64,000 nt of DNA from Liriodendron chinense (lineage: Eukaryota; Streptophyta; Magnoliopsida; Magnoliales; Magnoliaceae): the NCBI GenBank assembly GCA_003013855.2, contig ML058507.1, positions 2,480,001 through 2,544,000 on the forward strand. The letters run 5' to 3'. The position numbers were made by a program, and so were the translations under genes. Of this stretch, positions 11,133 to 22,439 are shown one piece after another (position 1 is the first letter of the stretch; each line of letters starts with the position of its first letter). The notes beneath the pieces were generated by a model that searched no databases, was not told the origin of the DNA, and saw only the letters and a list, made by a program, of their open reading frames with translations.

Positions 11133-11191
<59 letters not shown>
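11132..11191. repeat. (TC)n(TA)n compound microsatellite
   Basis: A tc run passes directly into a ta run of about 36 bases. Confidence 0.95.
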
Positions 11192-11194
<3 letters not shown>

Positions 11195-12636
11195 GAGTTA
11201 TCATTCAGATTCAAAAAAAGAAAAAGAAAGAGCAAAAAAGCTCTCTTACCTTTGTTTCTGAAGGCAGAAACCCCCTCCCCCTGTTGAAAGGTTAAGACCC
11301 CTTGGCCTTGAGCAAAGCGGAATGGGACTTGGAAGTTGGGCTGTTGGGTTTTCCATCAATTCCATCCAAAATGATATCCTGGTGTGATAAACATTGTGTG
11401 GAACTCTCCACTTAAAAGGTTCATGGATGCTGAATTCTGAGAAAGAGAGTTCCATGGATAGAGAAAGAAGTCTTTGCTTTTATGAAAGAACTCATCTATA
11501 AGTGACAACTTCCATGGGGAATCCAAATGCTATAACTCTTGACTTCTATGGACCTCGAGTTCTTATGCGGACAATTCCATGTATTGGAACCACCCCTTAA
11601 TATGAAGATGAAGAGACAATATAGTTTACAATGGGTAATTGGGGAATTTGAAAGACCACTTGATTGAGAGTGATAATCGTGTTTGTATAAACTGTGGTGG
11701 CTTGGGCCTAATCCCTTGACCTGAACAACTGCATTTATTCATTGATGTAACTGAATAACATGCATTCATCTAACCTTCTTTGTGCTCAAAATCTTACCAT
11801 CCTTTGTTCATACTATTCAAATGGTATTAATTGGAGCCTATTTACATGCATCCTTGTGCAGGATTTGCTATTTTCAATTATCCAGTGAAGCAATTACTCA
11901 AATTTTTTCCTCCTTATTCTTGTTGCTTGTGTAGGACCATAATTTTTCTGAATTGGTAAAGGGGAAAAAGCATGAAGTAAAATCCAATATGCTCTGCAAA
12001 CCCTTTGAAAGTTAAAGAGGAGGTTTTGATATGCCATAAGAAACTATAAGCTTCCCGTTGTTTTGAGTATGTGTGCATGCATGCATTCCATGCACACAGT
12101 CATTTACGCACATAACGTGAATTTCTTTATGCATGCATGACTTCAATGTACCTTTTGTTCTGTATTCTATAGTTATCTGGTCATACCGTCTTTAGTCATA
12201 CTATGCCAGTTCTCATTGGGCATCATTCTAGCCCTGTAATTGGTTATTTCATGATACGATTTGCATTGATTTCGTAGGCTGGCTTATGCTTCATTTCACC
12301 AAGAAATGTTTTACATACCCTGATGAATAACCTTGATTCTGAAATGCATTTCATTTCGCAGAAGCTTTCCTTAGTTTTCTCAAAGCCCTAGAACTAATGG
12401 CTTCAAATGGTCATATGAGCATTGAAACCAACTGCTTCTTCCACTCATATCATTCATCAGTGCGCATTTTCTTGCACTCTGTACTCGCGTGCGCATCCTT
12501 TAAGTTGGGCCCTGTACTTAGTAGTAAACAATTCATTTATTTGGGAGAGTTAAAACTCAGAAATAGTGCTATAAAATTAGGTAATTTTGAGAGTTGGTTG
12601 GGATCCTCATTTTGAATTATGATTTCACTTTTGCAG
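11192..12636. other. Non-coding, probably an upstream FACE2 intron
   Basis: No repeat termini or conserved reading frame are visible. A frame opening with ATG at 12397 has no recognisable protein features. The stretch ends in a pyrimidine-rich tract and 'tttgcag', the acceptor of the first visible FACE2 exon. I looked for an exon encoding the EExxxR segment of the protease here and found none. Confidence 0.5.
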
Positions 12637-12708
12637 CACACTTGAATCATTTTTTGGAGCTATATTGCCTGCAAAACTTTAGCTTTTTCAGAGCTGCCCT
12701 GATTGTAG
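12637..12708 (+). CDS. FACE2: CAAX prenyl protease 2, internal exon (first visible)
   Basis: FACE2/RCE1 is an ER-membrane glutamic-type protease that removes the last three residues from prenylated CAAX proteins. This 72-nt exon encodes 'AHLNHFLELY' and '...FFRAALIVG', matching the plant protein just before its 'QLGYTVIFG' segment. The histidine of AHLNHF is the His of the family's FxxxH motif, a proposed catalytic residue. Boundaries are 'ttttgcag|ca' and 'gtag|gtagt', giving 2+69+1 nucleotides, in phase with the next exon. The preceding exons, including the glutamate-containing EExxxR motif, are not visible in the 12.6 kb upstream, so the gene probably starts left of the window. Confidence 0.85.
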
Positions 12709-15650
12709 GTAGTCTTTTCATCTATCTCCTCTCCTGCATTGGAGTTATGCAACATGTTAGATTTTTTTTTTTTTCATAACTCCATGTATTTTTTTTTTGA
12801 AGGATATCATAACTCCATGTTGGCACGTGTTTTTTCTTTTTTTTCTTCTTATGCTTTAATATATCTTGTGGACCTTTTGGAATATGCTTCATATTACATG
12901 TAATTTTTTCATACACATACTTCTCAAGGTATTCTTTCTATTTTTCTATCATCAGTAACCTGATGATGTGCAGGTTATTGAAATATTGTTTAATGCGATA
13001 GAAGGTAGAGAGCACATTTGGTAGCTATAATCCTGTATACAATAGCACAATCCCCGATATGGATGAAAGAGATAAAAAAGAAAGTCTAGGTTCTTACTGC
13101 TCATCAATATGAACACTTGATTCAAGTCTAAGATATGCAGATGAGAAGGGAGTGGTTCATCTAAAAAACAAGCATCTTACTTCAATCAAAAGTTTCAAAA
13201 GGTTAACTGATAAAAAAAGAAAAGGAAATATATTTTTTTTCTTGAAGGTTTGTTACGACTATAGTAATTATGTTTTAGTAGCCAAGCAGGGTGACTTTGA
13301 ATTATGTGGTGCTCTCAAGTGTCCACCTGTGGGTCTAATTTGTTGCCACCCTCGCATTGTAGATAATGGGGATGTGTCTCAGGCCTCATATGTCTGCAGT
13401 TGCCCAAAGACTAATTCAGGTTATGGTTCTGGGTAAGATCTGAGCTGTCTCCCAGCTGGTTCTGTCTGTGTCCGCCTTACGAGGAGAAATAAAAAGATGA
13501 TTGGCATTGAAGTACAAGTTATCTTGCGTAACTCTTAGTATGCAATGCTAATAGTCATCCTTTATAGCTGACTGGCAGGAGCTCTTTCTCTGATGTTGGA
13601 TTGGTTTGAGCTCCTTAAGGCTTATTACTGAAAGTGCCTCTAGAGCTTTAAAGCAAATGCCACGGGCTCAGCAGGCAAAAGAGACGGTGAGAAAGAAGGC
13701 CAGAAAATGGTGAATATGTGTCAAGAGTTGTCTGGGCAGATCAAGGTGGAGAGAGAAGCAAATTGAATCCTTCAGAGAAGTCCCTTGACCTTTGGTGAAT
13801 TGAGTGGATGACATTGTTTCTGTTCAATTTACTGGTCAAAATTCGAAAATGGAAGCTAATTCATCTTCAAAAGATTAGGGAAGATCGGAACATCGTTATA
13901 CCAAGGGACCGAACCACAAGCATAGGAAAAACAATGGGTTTTGCTTTTTGTCTAGTTGGACCCAGAAGATGTTGCAAGAGTCATTGACGAAGTCAATAGA
14001 ACAAAGTGTTGGGGGGGAGCAATTTGGGTTTAGAAGGCAAATTGTGGTCTTGAAGTGTTCTTCAAAGAGAGGACACTCGCTATGTTGTCTAAACCTCACA
14101 TCTCCATGGATTCAGCACTGAAGAAAATCTTGTTTCCGTTGGCAATGAAGGGGAGAATGGCATACTGTGAAGTGGTAGGATCATCTCAAGAGCAGCATAG
14201 AGTAGCTGCTGGATTTGGTTGTCTATCCTGATCAGATAAGCCATGTAATTTCAAATGTGGAGCCTTCTATTTCCACGAGGGATATGGAAATTCCTAGAGA
14301 ACTAAGAAATGAGCTCTTTAATGGGCTCAGAAATTGGATGAGACTCAAGGCCAAAAATGAAAGACACATTGTACATAGAAGTGGTGATGAAAGGCCCAAA
14401 CTCGTTGTCCCACCTGGCATGCGTATGTTCCTGCTTCTAATGGTTATGGGCAACTGAACTTGTTGTATGTTGGTTGTGCCATGAAGAGTATAGGAGTGAT
14501 CATTGCAAGGTGCTTGCCAAGAGTACTTAATATGTGAGGCATTCAGTCAGACTACCTTAGGTACAAAAACACCAAAATGGAGCTATGTAAGCTGCTAAAG
14601 ATCACACTGGTAATTTTACTGCAAAACCTGCAAACAACTTATTTGGAGACCCTTTTTTTTTGTACAAGCGGTGAGACTTTCCATTCCCGCTTTCTTTGCT
14701 GAACCTTGTTTGAGGCTTGCTTCTGCTCTGAGTACAGATGCAAGTACAACAAAGTAGACCTCATAGAGTTGAAAGGCTGGGAAAGGGTGGGCGTCCTTGG
14801 GCAAATTTGCACCAGAGGAAGATCTCATAGAGTCCCCTCTTAGTTGAGGCACTATTAGGTGCCTTGAGCAACAGAGGGTAGAGGCTTGCTTCGGCTTAGG
14901 TGTTTTGAAGTGGTCTTGAGCTTTCCTGTTAACATCAGGAAAAGTGTGCTGGTGGTATAGCAGGTGATGAGGAGGTTCAAGTCTTGCAGATAGGATAGTT
15001 TGTAGGAAATTAAATTTTCCCATAAAAATACATCGGCCTCCATCTTAGGCCCAATCCTAGATTCCATCGTTTTGGGATCCTATAATACAAAGAATTTAGA
15101 TAAGATTAGCTGCTTGGAAATGATCCTGTCTTTCGCTGGGAGGAAGACTTGTGCTCATCAAATCAGCCTTACCTAATCTTCCGATGTACCTCTTGTCTCT
15201 CTTCAAGATGACGGTTAGTGTGGCAAAGAGAATTGAGAAACTTAAAAGAGATTTTCTTTGGAAAGGGAAAGATGAGGGCCAAAAATTTCACCTTGTGCAT
15301 TGGGGTGATGTGCAGAAATAAAAAAGAGAGAGTGGTTTGGGAATAAGGGAGTATAAGTGAAAATTTCGGCCTTATCAGGAAAGTGGTGGTGGAGGTTTAG
15401 TGAAAATTCAGAGTTAATGTGCAGGAATGTCATTTGCAGGAAATGCGATTCTTTAGATGAAGGTTAGTTCTCTAAGATCCCTCCAGCAGTAGGGGCTCAG
15501 TAGTGTAGAGAGTTATTATCGTGTTTGGCACAATTTTGACTGAAGAAAGAGTGAGAATCCTGAACAAGGCAAGCAGGATGGTCGGTGTTGGTATTCTGTT
15601 AGGTGATCTCCGGTTAGCAGAATCTTTTCCCTCCATTTTTGGTCTCTTAG

Positions 15651-15858
15651 GGGGCGTTTGGATCGTAAATTACTTAAGATAAGCTACTAATGCCTTAAGT
15701 AGCTTATCTTGATTTCTACTTATTAAATTGAAGTGATTAAGTAACTTTAAATAAAAAAAGCTACATATAATTGATCATAAACCAAACTTACTTATCTCAA
15801 ATAAGTTACTTATCTACTGCTGTAAGTAAAAAAAGTTATACTTATTTGGTGGTATCCG
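15651..15858. mobile_element. MITE, GGGGCGTTTGGAT type
   Basis: The left terminus is 'ggggcgtttggatcg'; the interior is AT-rich with inverted 'acttaagataagcta / tagcttatctt' segments. The right end stops at 'tttggtggtatcc', about ten bases short of a full inverse terminus. 'ctctta' occurs at both borders and the LINE reading frame resumes after it. A second, oppositely oriented copy is at 50781-50976. Confidence 0.7.
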
Positions 15859-15892
15859 CTCTTAGTAAACAAAGGGGCTGAGGTGTCGGAAT

Positions 15893-17010
15893 CAAGGTAT
15901 CCCAAAACGGATACGTATTGGAAACGGCGGGGACCGTTACGCGATACGGGGTTGAAAATGGGACGCCCCAAAAAATGGTGCCGTAACGGTCCAAAAACGG
16001 CTACTTTTTTGGGCCTTTTAAATTTGATGTTTTTTTTAGTTTTTTCACACTTTTCTTCTCCGATTTCTTTCATAATATATTCTTTTGCTAAAATCGATCA
16101 CTCTTAGTCTATTTTGGAGGATTAACACCACTAATTTCTACGATTTGGATGAATCGAAGCTCCGTTGACCGTTTTCCGAAGAAATCCGAAAATAGGTATT
16201 TATGCCTTTTTCTTTCTCTAATCTCTATTTTTCACCTTGATATGATGTGTTAACCATTGTAAAATATTAAAATGTGCATTTCAAGATTACGCAACTGATT
16301 TTTTTTTTATAATTTTTTTAATTTCGGATTATTTTCGGAATAATATTAAAAATTAGGGAAAATCATGTTTTTTTTTCCTGGTTTAATGGTTGGATAACAT
16401 GTGTTACTTATAGTAGAAGACAATCATGTGCATTTTACAGATTATGCACATGGTTTGCTATTTTTTTAATTTCGGATTATTTTTGGAATAATTTTAAAAA
16501 TTAGGGAAAATCATTTTTTTTTGGTTTAAAGGTTGGATAACATGTGTTACTTATAGTAGAACACAATCATGTGCATTTTACAGATTATGCACATGATTTG
16601 CTAATTTTTTTGTATTTTTTTTAATAATAGCATATGTAAAAATTGAAATACTTTGATGTTACATTTATTCTAATGTACCTATTATTGGTATTAGATAGTT
16701 AGAAAATTGAATTTATAAGTTTTGCAGTTAATTCTAGGTTGTCAGCTTCATAAATTCATCAGACAACCCGATACAGCTTTTTTACCAAAGAGTGGACCGC
16801 TTCACCACCATAAACATGTTCAAAATATAAATGAATGCATATTTGGGATGTTTGGAATTTTTTGGATTTAATCCGCATTTTTTAGATTTTTTTGGCAAAA
16901 AAAAAAAAAAAATAATAATCGTTACGGGAGCCGTATCGGCCGATACGATTTGTATCCGTATTGGTAACGGTGGGCACCGATACCGGCGTACCGCTACGGG
17001 ACACCTTTTG
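15893..17010. mobile_element. hAT-type element, copy A (left half of palindrome)
   Basis: Starts 'caaggtatcccaaaacgg' and ends 'gggacaccttttg'; terminal CAAGGTRTYCC is shared with copies at 17022 and 60548. Subterminal regions are packed with 'cgatacgg' and 'gtaacgg' words. 'tgaggtgt' (15879-15886) and 'tgaggtgc' (17011-17018) could be the 8-bp duplication, with six extra bases at the left border. No transposase; non-autonomous. Confidence 0.75.
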
Positions 17011-17021
17011 TGAGGTGCAAC

Positions 17022-18171
17022 CAAGGTGTCCCATAGTGGTATCGGTGGGCGTAACGGTGCCCATCGTTACCGATACCGATACAGGTCGTATCGGCCGATA
17101 CGCCCCGGTAACGGCTGATACGCCCCCCGTAATGGTTGAATTTTCTATTTTTGCCAAAAAAAATCTAAAAAAAATGTGGATTAAATCCAGAAAATTCCAA
17201 ACATCCCAAAGATGTATTCATTTATAATTTTGAACATGTTTGTGGTGGTGAAGCGGTCCACTCTTTGGTAAAAAAACTGTATCGGGCTGTCTGATGAATT
17301 TATGAAGCTGACAACCTGGAATTAATTGCAAAACTTATAAATTCAAATTTCTAACTGTCGAATACCAATAATATGTATATTAGAATAAATGTAACATTAA
17401 AGTATTTCAATTTTCACATGTGCTATTATTAAAAAAAAAAGAAGAGCAAATCATGTGCATAATCTGTAAAATGCACATGATTGTGTTCTACTATAACTAA
17501 CACATGTTATCCAGCCTTTAAACCAGAATTTTTTTGAAAAAAATGATTTTCCCTAATTTTTAAAATTATTCCGAAAATAATCCGAAATTAAGAAAGTACA
17601 AAAAAAAAATAGCAAATCATGTGCATAATCTATAAAATCCACATGATTGTGTTCTATTATAAGTAACATATGTTATCCAACCATTAAACTAGAAAAAAAA
17701 AGATTTTCCCTAATTTTTAATATTATTCCGAAAATAGTCTGAAATAAAAAAATCAGTTGCATAATCTTGAAATGCACATTTTAATATTTTGCAATGGTTA
17801 ACACATCATATGAAGGTGAAAAAATAGAGATTAGAGAAAGAAAAAAGGTATAGATACCTATTTTCAGATTTCTTCGGAAAATGGCTCATGGAGCTTCGAT
17901 TCATCCAAATCGTAGAAATTAGTGGTTTTAATCTTCTAAAATAGACTAAGAGTGGTCGGTTTTAGCAAAAGAATAGATTAGGAAGGAAATTGGAGAAGAA
18001 AAGTGTGAAAAAAAATCGAATTTAAAAGGCCCAAATCCCTTTTTGGACCGTTATAGGTGACCATTACGGCACCATTTTTTGGGGGGTCCCGTTTTCGACC
18101 CCGTATCGCGTAACGGTCCCCGCTGTCTCCGATACATATCGGCCGATACCTATCCGTTTTGGGATAACTTG
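17022..18171. mobile_element. hAT-type element, copy B, exact 8-bp TSD
   Basis: Starts 'caaggtgtccc' and ends 'gggataacttg'. It is flanked by the identical octamer 'ggtgcaac' at 17014-17021 and 18172-18179. An 8-bp duplication is characteristic of the hAT superfamily. The 1150-bp sequence is an inverted near-copy of copy A (for example 'gcgatacggggt' at 15941 and 'accccgtatcgc' near 18099), so together they form a 2.28-kb palindrome. Confidence 0.85.
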
Positions 18172-18945
18172 GGTGCAACCCCTCATTCGAAGATAGAAAA
18201 GTCTTGGAAATGGGCACCTAATGGGAGCTTCACGCCATCCTGTGTGCTTCTGAGTGTTTTCTGTCACAGTTAGGGAAGGTTTGGTGTTATTCCTGCCTTA
18301 CCCAGCGTTCAATCATTTGCTTGGGTGGCCATGGTCAACAAATTCCTTGCTACTGACAAAGTCAAGAAGAGGAGCATTGTGATTCCTAATATGTGCATTA
18401 TGTGCAACAGCGTAAGTACAGTGAGGTGTTGAGGAACGAACTTTTTCTTCATATCAAGTTCTCTAGAGATGTATGGAGTCACTTTTGACTCTTTGGGGGT
18501 GGCATGGACCATTAAAATCTCTCATTCAGATCTTATTGCGTGCTGGGGGAAGGGCCTTGCTATCGTAGATGCAATATCATTTGGATTATGGTCCTGTAAA
18601 ACATAGCATGCGGGGTTTGGAAAAGAGAACACTCAAAAATTTCAAGGACAGGAATCTCAGTGGATTTGGTTAAGCAGAGAATTCAACTCATGGATGTGAA
18701 CAAGGCCTTCCCCAATATCGAATTCGAAGGGACTGCCTCCCTGTTGTTCTTCATAATTGGTCCTGTTTAGTCTAGGAAGCCAGTTAGGGCCTGATGTTGC
18801 TTATATTTTTGGCTTTTTTCGGCTGAGGATTGTTCCTCTCTCAGTCTTTTCTTTTTCTTGGATGATCCCTCATCATCTCTCTTTAGTTTTTAGCTCGTCT
18901 TATTTTTAATTAAAGTTCTGTTATCATTTCATAGAAAAAAAGAAG

Positions 18946-19553
18946 AGTGGTTGAAGATAGTGACTAGCGAATGACACCTTTATATTGGGTGAGGTTCCCT
19001 GTTGGTCGACCTTGTGCAGCTCCAAAAGTCGAATGAACGTAAGCCACGTGATGATTGCTCTTCCGACCACCTTAATCAGATAATGACTATCACTGAGGCT
19101 GTTTTGACATTTAATTCCTGGCTGCGTCTCTTGTAAGTGTATCGTCAAATCCCATGTATCACATTGTTGATAGCTGCCAAAGACCCAGTCTGTCACCCCA
19201 AGTGGCCAGAAGGGTCCAAGCCTCTTAAGGTTGGTGAATTACCTTCACCTATTAAGTGCTGCTAGAAAATGGATCCTGTCTTCATTTGGTAAAGAATTTC
19301 AAAATCCCGTATCGAATTTCAAGATCCCTTGGTCAAGCAGTTTGTTTTAGGCTGGATAACATCAAATTTCAGACTGCCTTCTGTGCTGAGTTGACGTGAG
19401 CCACCTCAGATAGTTAGCTCCCACAGGGGTAGTTCTGGGACCCGAACCCATACTGTTGATGAGAATCGCAACTATTTCCCTGGACTTGGAACATTCCATC
19501 CCTCAAACAACTAATATATCGAATCTAACCTGCAGATACTCAGAATCATCTTA
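18946..19553. other. FACE2 intron sequence without recognised elements
   Basis: No coding signal or clear repeat terminus. A minus-strand open frame at 18924-19196 shows no recognisable domain. Confidence 0.5.
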
Positions 19554-19685
19554 GATTGTTTTATTAGATAGCTTGACATAGTATCCTGAAGTCTCTCTCT
19601 ATGATTGTTTTATTAGATAGCTTGACATAGTATCCTGAAGTCTCTCTCTCTCTCTCTCTCTCTCTCCCTCTCTCTCTCCCTCCCT
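19554..19685. repeat. 49-bp tandem duplication running into (TC)n
   Basis: The unit starting 'gattgttttattagatagct' occurs at 19554 and again at 19603, essentially identical, ending in tct repeats that extend to about 19685. Confidence 0.9.
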
Positions 19686-19912
19686 CCTGAGGTACCATGT
19701 TGATTTCCAGGGATGGGGTGATTAGAAATCTGAATTCTATCTTTTTCTTCTTCTTCTTTTTCTATGCTTATAAAGTGACGTTATTATCATCTATAGTTCA
19801 CACCTCCATCCTTGCTACTTCTCATGTTGAAAGCTGCTATCATTTTATTCTGTAGTGTACTTACTGTTTTCTTATTGCTGAAAAACTTAAACAGATATAT
19901 TCTGTTTCACAG

Positions 19913-19975
19913 GTCCACAGCTTGGTTATACTGTAATTTTCGGGGGCTATGCATCTTTTTTCTTCATCCGAACAG
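19913..19975 (+). CDS. FACE2: CAAX prenyl protease 2, internal exon
   Basis: 63 nt encoding 'QLGYTVIFGGYASFFFIRTG', a conserved transmembrane segment of plant FACE2/RCE1. The acceptor is 'tttcacag|gtccacag' and the donor 'aacag|gtttgt'. The split glycine codon (g|gt) joins the previous exon and the split glycine codon (g|gg) joins the next, so the frame stays open. Part of the ER-membrane CAAX endoprotease; see the exon at 12637 for function. Confidence 0.9.
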
Positions 19976-21639
19976 GTTTGTTAATGTGTAATGATTTTAT
20001 CCCCAATACTGGTCTGAGAAGTGTTTATTTCACCAATATTCTTTATCATCATCAGTGGAATGTAAAACTGTGTACGTGACTTGTTTTCTTCATTGTACAT
20101 GAAAAATTGATGTTTGGCCAAGGCCTTTCCATGCGAGGTTACATTGGATGATATGCATTTTTGAGATATTTCCTCTAGGGGCCCACCATTCAGCGTTACC
20201 GCCGCCGCCACCACCACCACCTAATCCATTTTGTAACTGATTGGGGTTAATTATTCATGATGACAGTTACTGCAAAAGTTTTACGTCGGCTGCTGACCTG
20301 ACGCAACCACCCATATGGGCCTGGTACTGGTCAATGAGAGCACAAAACTCCCACAGGCACTATGTAATAGAAAAAAAGAAAGAAAAGTTCCTCTAGGGAC
20401 CCATGTTTTTGCTTAGCAAGTTGTTTGCCCTTTTTTTTTGAAAGGTAATGAAACTTCTAAGCAACTGCCCAGGAAGACCTTGGCCGGGGACAATGATACC
20501 AAGCTTGTTTGGCATTTTAAGCTCTAAACCTTAACCATTTGCAAATTCGCCTTCGACACAATAGTTAGGTCAAAGACCAAGGTACTCCCCTCCCTTGAAT
20601 TGGGGGGGGGGGGGGGGGGGGGGTGCTTGGGAATTGGTGAGAGAACCTATGAGGTATCTCTCCCAGCTGCCTTAAATGGCTCACTGGTGGTAACCACCCT
20701 CTTTAGGGAACGGGATCCTTCGGTGGTTGGGAAGGATGAAGTAGGTAGTGTCACCGTTGCACCTCGGGAGGGGGCAGTATCCTGGGACATAGTCCCTTGT
20801 GCTGGCAGGCCTGAGGGGTAGCTTGTGGTTCGAGAGAGCCCTGGCAAAAACCAACCGCACACCCCCACAATAGTCAGGTCAAAGTACACTATGGAGAATG
20901 ATCTCGTTGGGATGTAAGTTGGAATTTGGAAATATAGGTTGAGGAATTCGGTGATTTTGACAAATGACGTGTTGGGTTTGATGGAAAATTGGGAATTTTG
21001 CGAAGTTGAGTTTTTAGAATTTGGAAATTTGGGGATTTTTCGGTATAGAAATTTGGGAAAATTGAGGAGATTAGTTGTGAGAGATGGGGAAAATCAAGGG
21101 TTTTGCTAAATTGGGAGTTTGGGTAAAGGAAATTGAGAAAATTTGTAAACCTAAGGTTAGGGAATTGGGGAGTTTGGTGGTTTGGGAAAAATGTTGCTTG
21201 GGTTTCCTAATTGGGGAAAATTGAGAAAGAAGAAAAGAAAAAAGAAAATAAAGGCCTGTTTGACAAGGAGGTAAAGAAAGGAAAAGAAAGCAAGTAATGA
21301 TGATTTTTGCTGTCATGGTAAAAAAGTGGATTCCAAGAATGGGTTATGTTTGATTTGCAAGGACACTCATATGAAATCTCACACTCATGAAATCTCATAT
21401 TTATTCGACAATGGTCACCTAAAAAAAAGAAAAGACAATTGTCTCCTTGAATCTTGTGCTAGAAAAAGGCAAATGTGGATAAGGCTAATGATAACTTTGT
21501 GGAATCCACCATTTTTCTTGCAAATCAAGTAGGAGAAAATGTTAAATCACAAGAAAATGTTTTCTATTTCCACAGAATCCTCATAATCATGTAGGCCTTA
21601 AGCAAATCCTTAGTATTCAACTTGATCCAATAGCAAAAT

Positions 21640-22430
21640 TAATGGAAGCAAATAAAAAAAGGAGAATCTTGGTTTAGAAAGGTACCTTTTTTCTTGAAGT
21701 TCGAACTACAAAATTTGTTAGCTACTGTGCTATTAATAACAATAATCCCCACTCCTCTTCTAGCATATGCAATACATGCCAAAGTGAAGCAAGGCATTTA
21801 TGTAACCCAAGAAAATAACTTTTTCATTCCATCATAACTCTTCGCAAAAGGTTCTTTACATGTTTATATCCTTATTCCAAAGGCAAAGGAAACCCTACAT
21901 AATCACAACCATCTATTGTTTTTTATTTTGACCATCTATTTAACTGCAATATTAAAGTTTTCAAACAAATCCAAGATCATGTAGTTCCAATACCTCTTGA
22001 CCAAGTTGTGACCAATTTACATAAAGCCCATATGGTTGCAACGGGATTCAAGGGTGTTCTAGTCATTTTTAATGTTTTAGTTGAATGAGACTAGAAACAA
22101 TGGATGTTTAGGATTGAATTAGGATTTCCTTGCCTTGTGAATAAGTATATAAACATGTAAAGACTCTTTAGTGAAAGACCTTTGATGAAATGAAAAAGTT
22201 ATTTTGTTGGGTTATGGCGTGCATTGCTTCCTTTTTGGCATGTTTTGCAAACTGATAAAAGAAGAGTGGGGGATTATAGTGGTACTAGCATAGCGGCTAG
22301 TAGATTGTTGGTTTTCAACCACAATCAATTATTTTCATTTTCTATTACATTTGTGAAGAAATTTTGTGATTTGATCTTGAAGAAGAAAGATATTCTATCC
22401 AAATTGAGATTCTCACTTTTTAATTTGGTC
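21640..22430. mobile_element. Long inverted-repeat (foldback) element
   Basis: Sequence at about 21690-21890 reappears inverted at 22130-22340. Examples are 'aaaataactttttcattcca' against, on the other strand, 'aaaataactttttcatttca', and 'ctttacatgtttatatcctt' against 'ctttacatgtttatatactt'. Similarity decays outward to near 21640 and 22430. The spacer has no coding capacity. Exact ends and target duplication were not resolved. Confidence 0.7.
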
Positions 22431-22439
22431 GTGTGAAGA

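Larger units (their letters stand above)
13600..18945 (+). mobile_element. Decayed LINE with nested DNA transposons
   Basis: LINE segments occupy 13600-15649 and 18180-18945. An ORF1 RRM-like motif ('VIPRDR') is near 13895. C-terminal RT follows at about 14880-15310 (a 'RKLNFPIK' segment and 'SFAGRKT...HQISLT', the plant LINE 'lxGRltLIksal' region). After the nested insertions come the zinc-binding region ('VIPNMCIMCNS' near 18380-18412) and a 3' end with A-run near 18930. Endonuclease and the FADD part of RT are not recognisable, so a large internal deletion is likely. Its position puts it inside the FACE2 intron, same strand as the gene. Confidence 0.8.
12709..19912 (+). other. FACE2: FACE2 intron, 7.2 kb
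   Basis: GT at 12709 and AG at 19911-19912. It holds a decayed LINE (13600-18945) that itself contains a MITE and two hAT-type elements, a 49-bp tandem duplication (19554-19651) and (TC)n repeats. 12710-13599 has A- and T-runs and an open frame at 13152-13436 with no recognised domain. Confidence 0.8.

Noticed and set aside
12397..12615. ATG-initiated frame just upstream of the first visible FACE2 exon
   Set aside because: No resemblance to FACE2 or another family; not joined to the exon by a plausible donor.
13152..13436. Frame with several cysteines (ALKCPPVGLICCHPR) as a possible exon or zinc-binding protein
   Set aside because: No recognisable spacing of a known zinc finger, sits in the FACE2 intron just before LINE sequence, and no splice or start context supports it.
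16782..17227. Overlapping open frames with VSADT and RYGPVT-like repeats
   Set aside because: They arise from 'gtatcggccgatac' palindromic words inside the hAT-type elements; the same artefact occurs at 60464-60892.
15893..18171. Single large foldback transposon
   Set aside because: Internal termini and a separate exact 8-bp duplication show two insertions.
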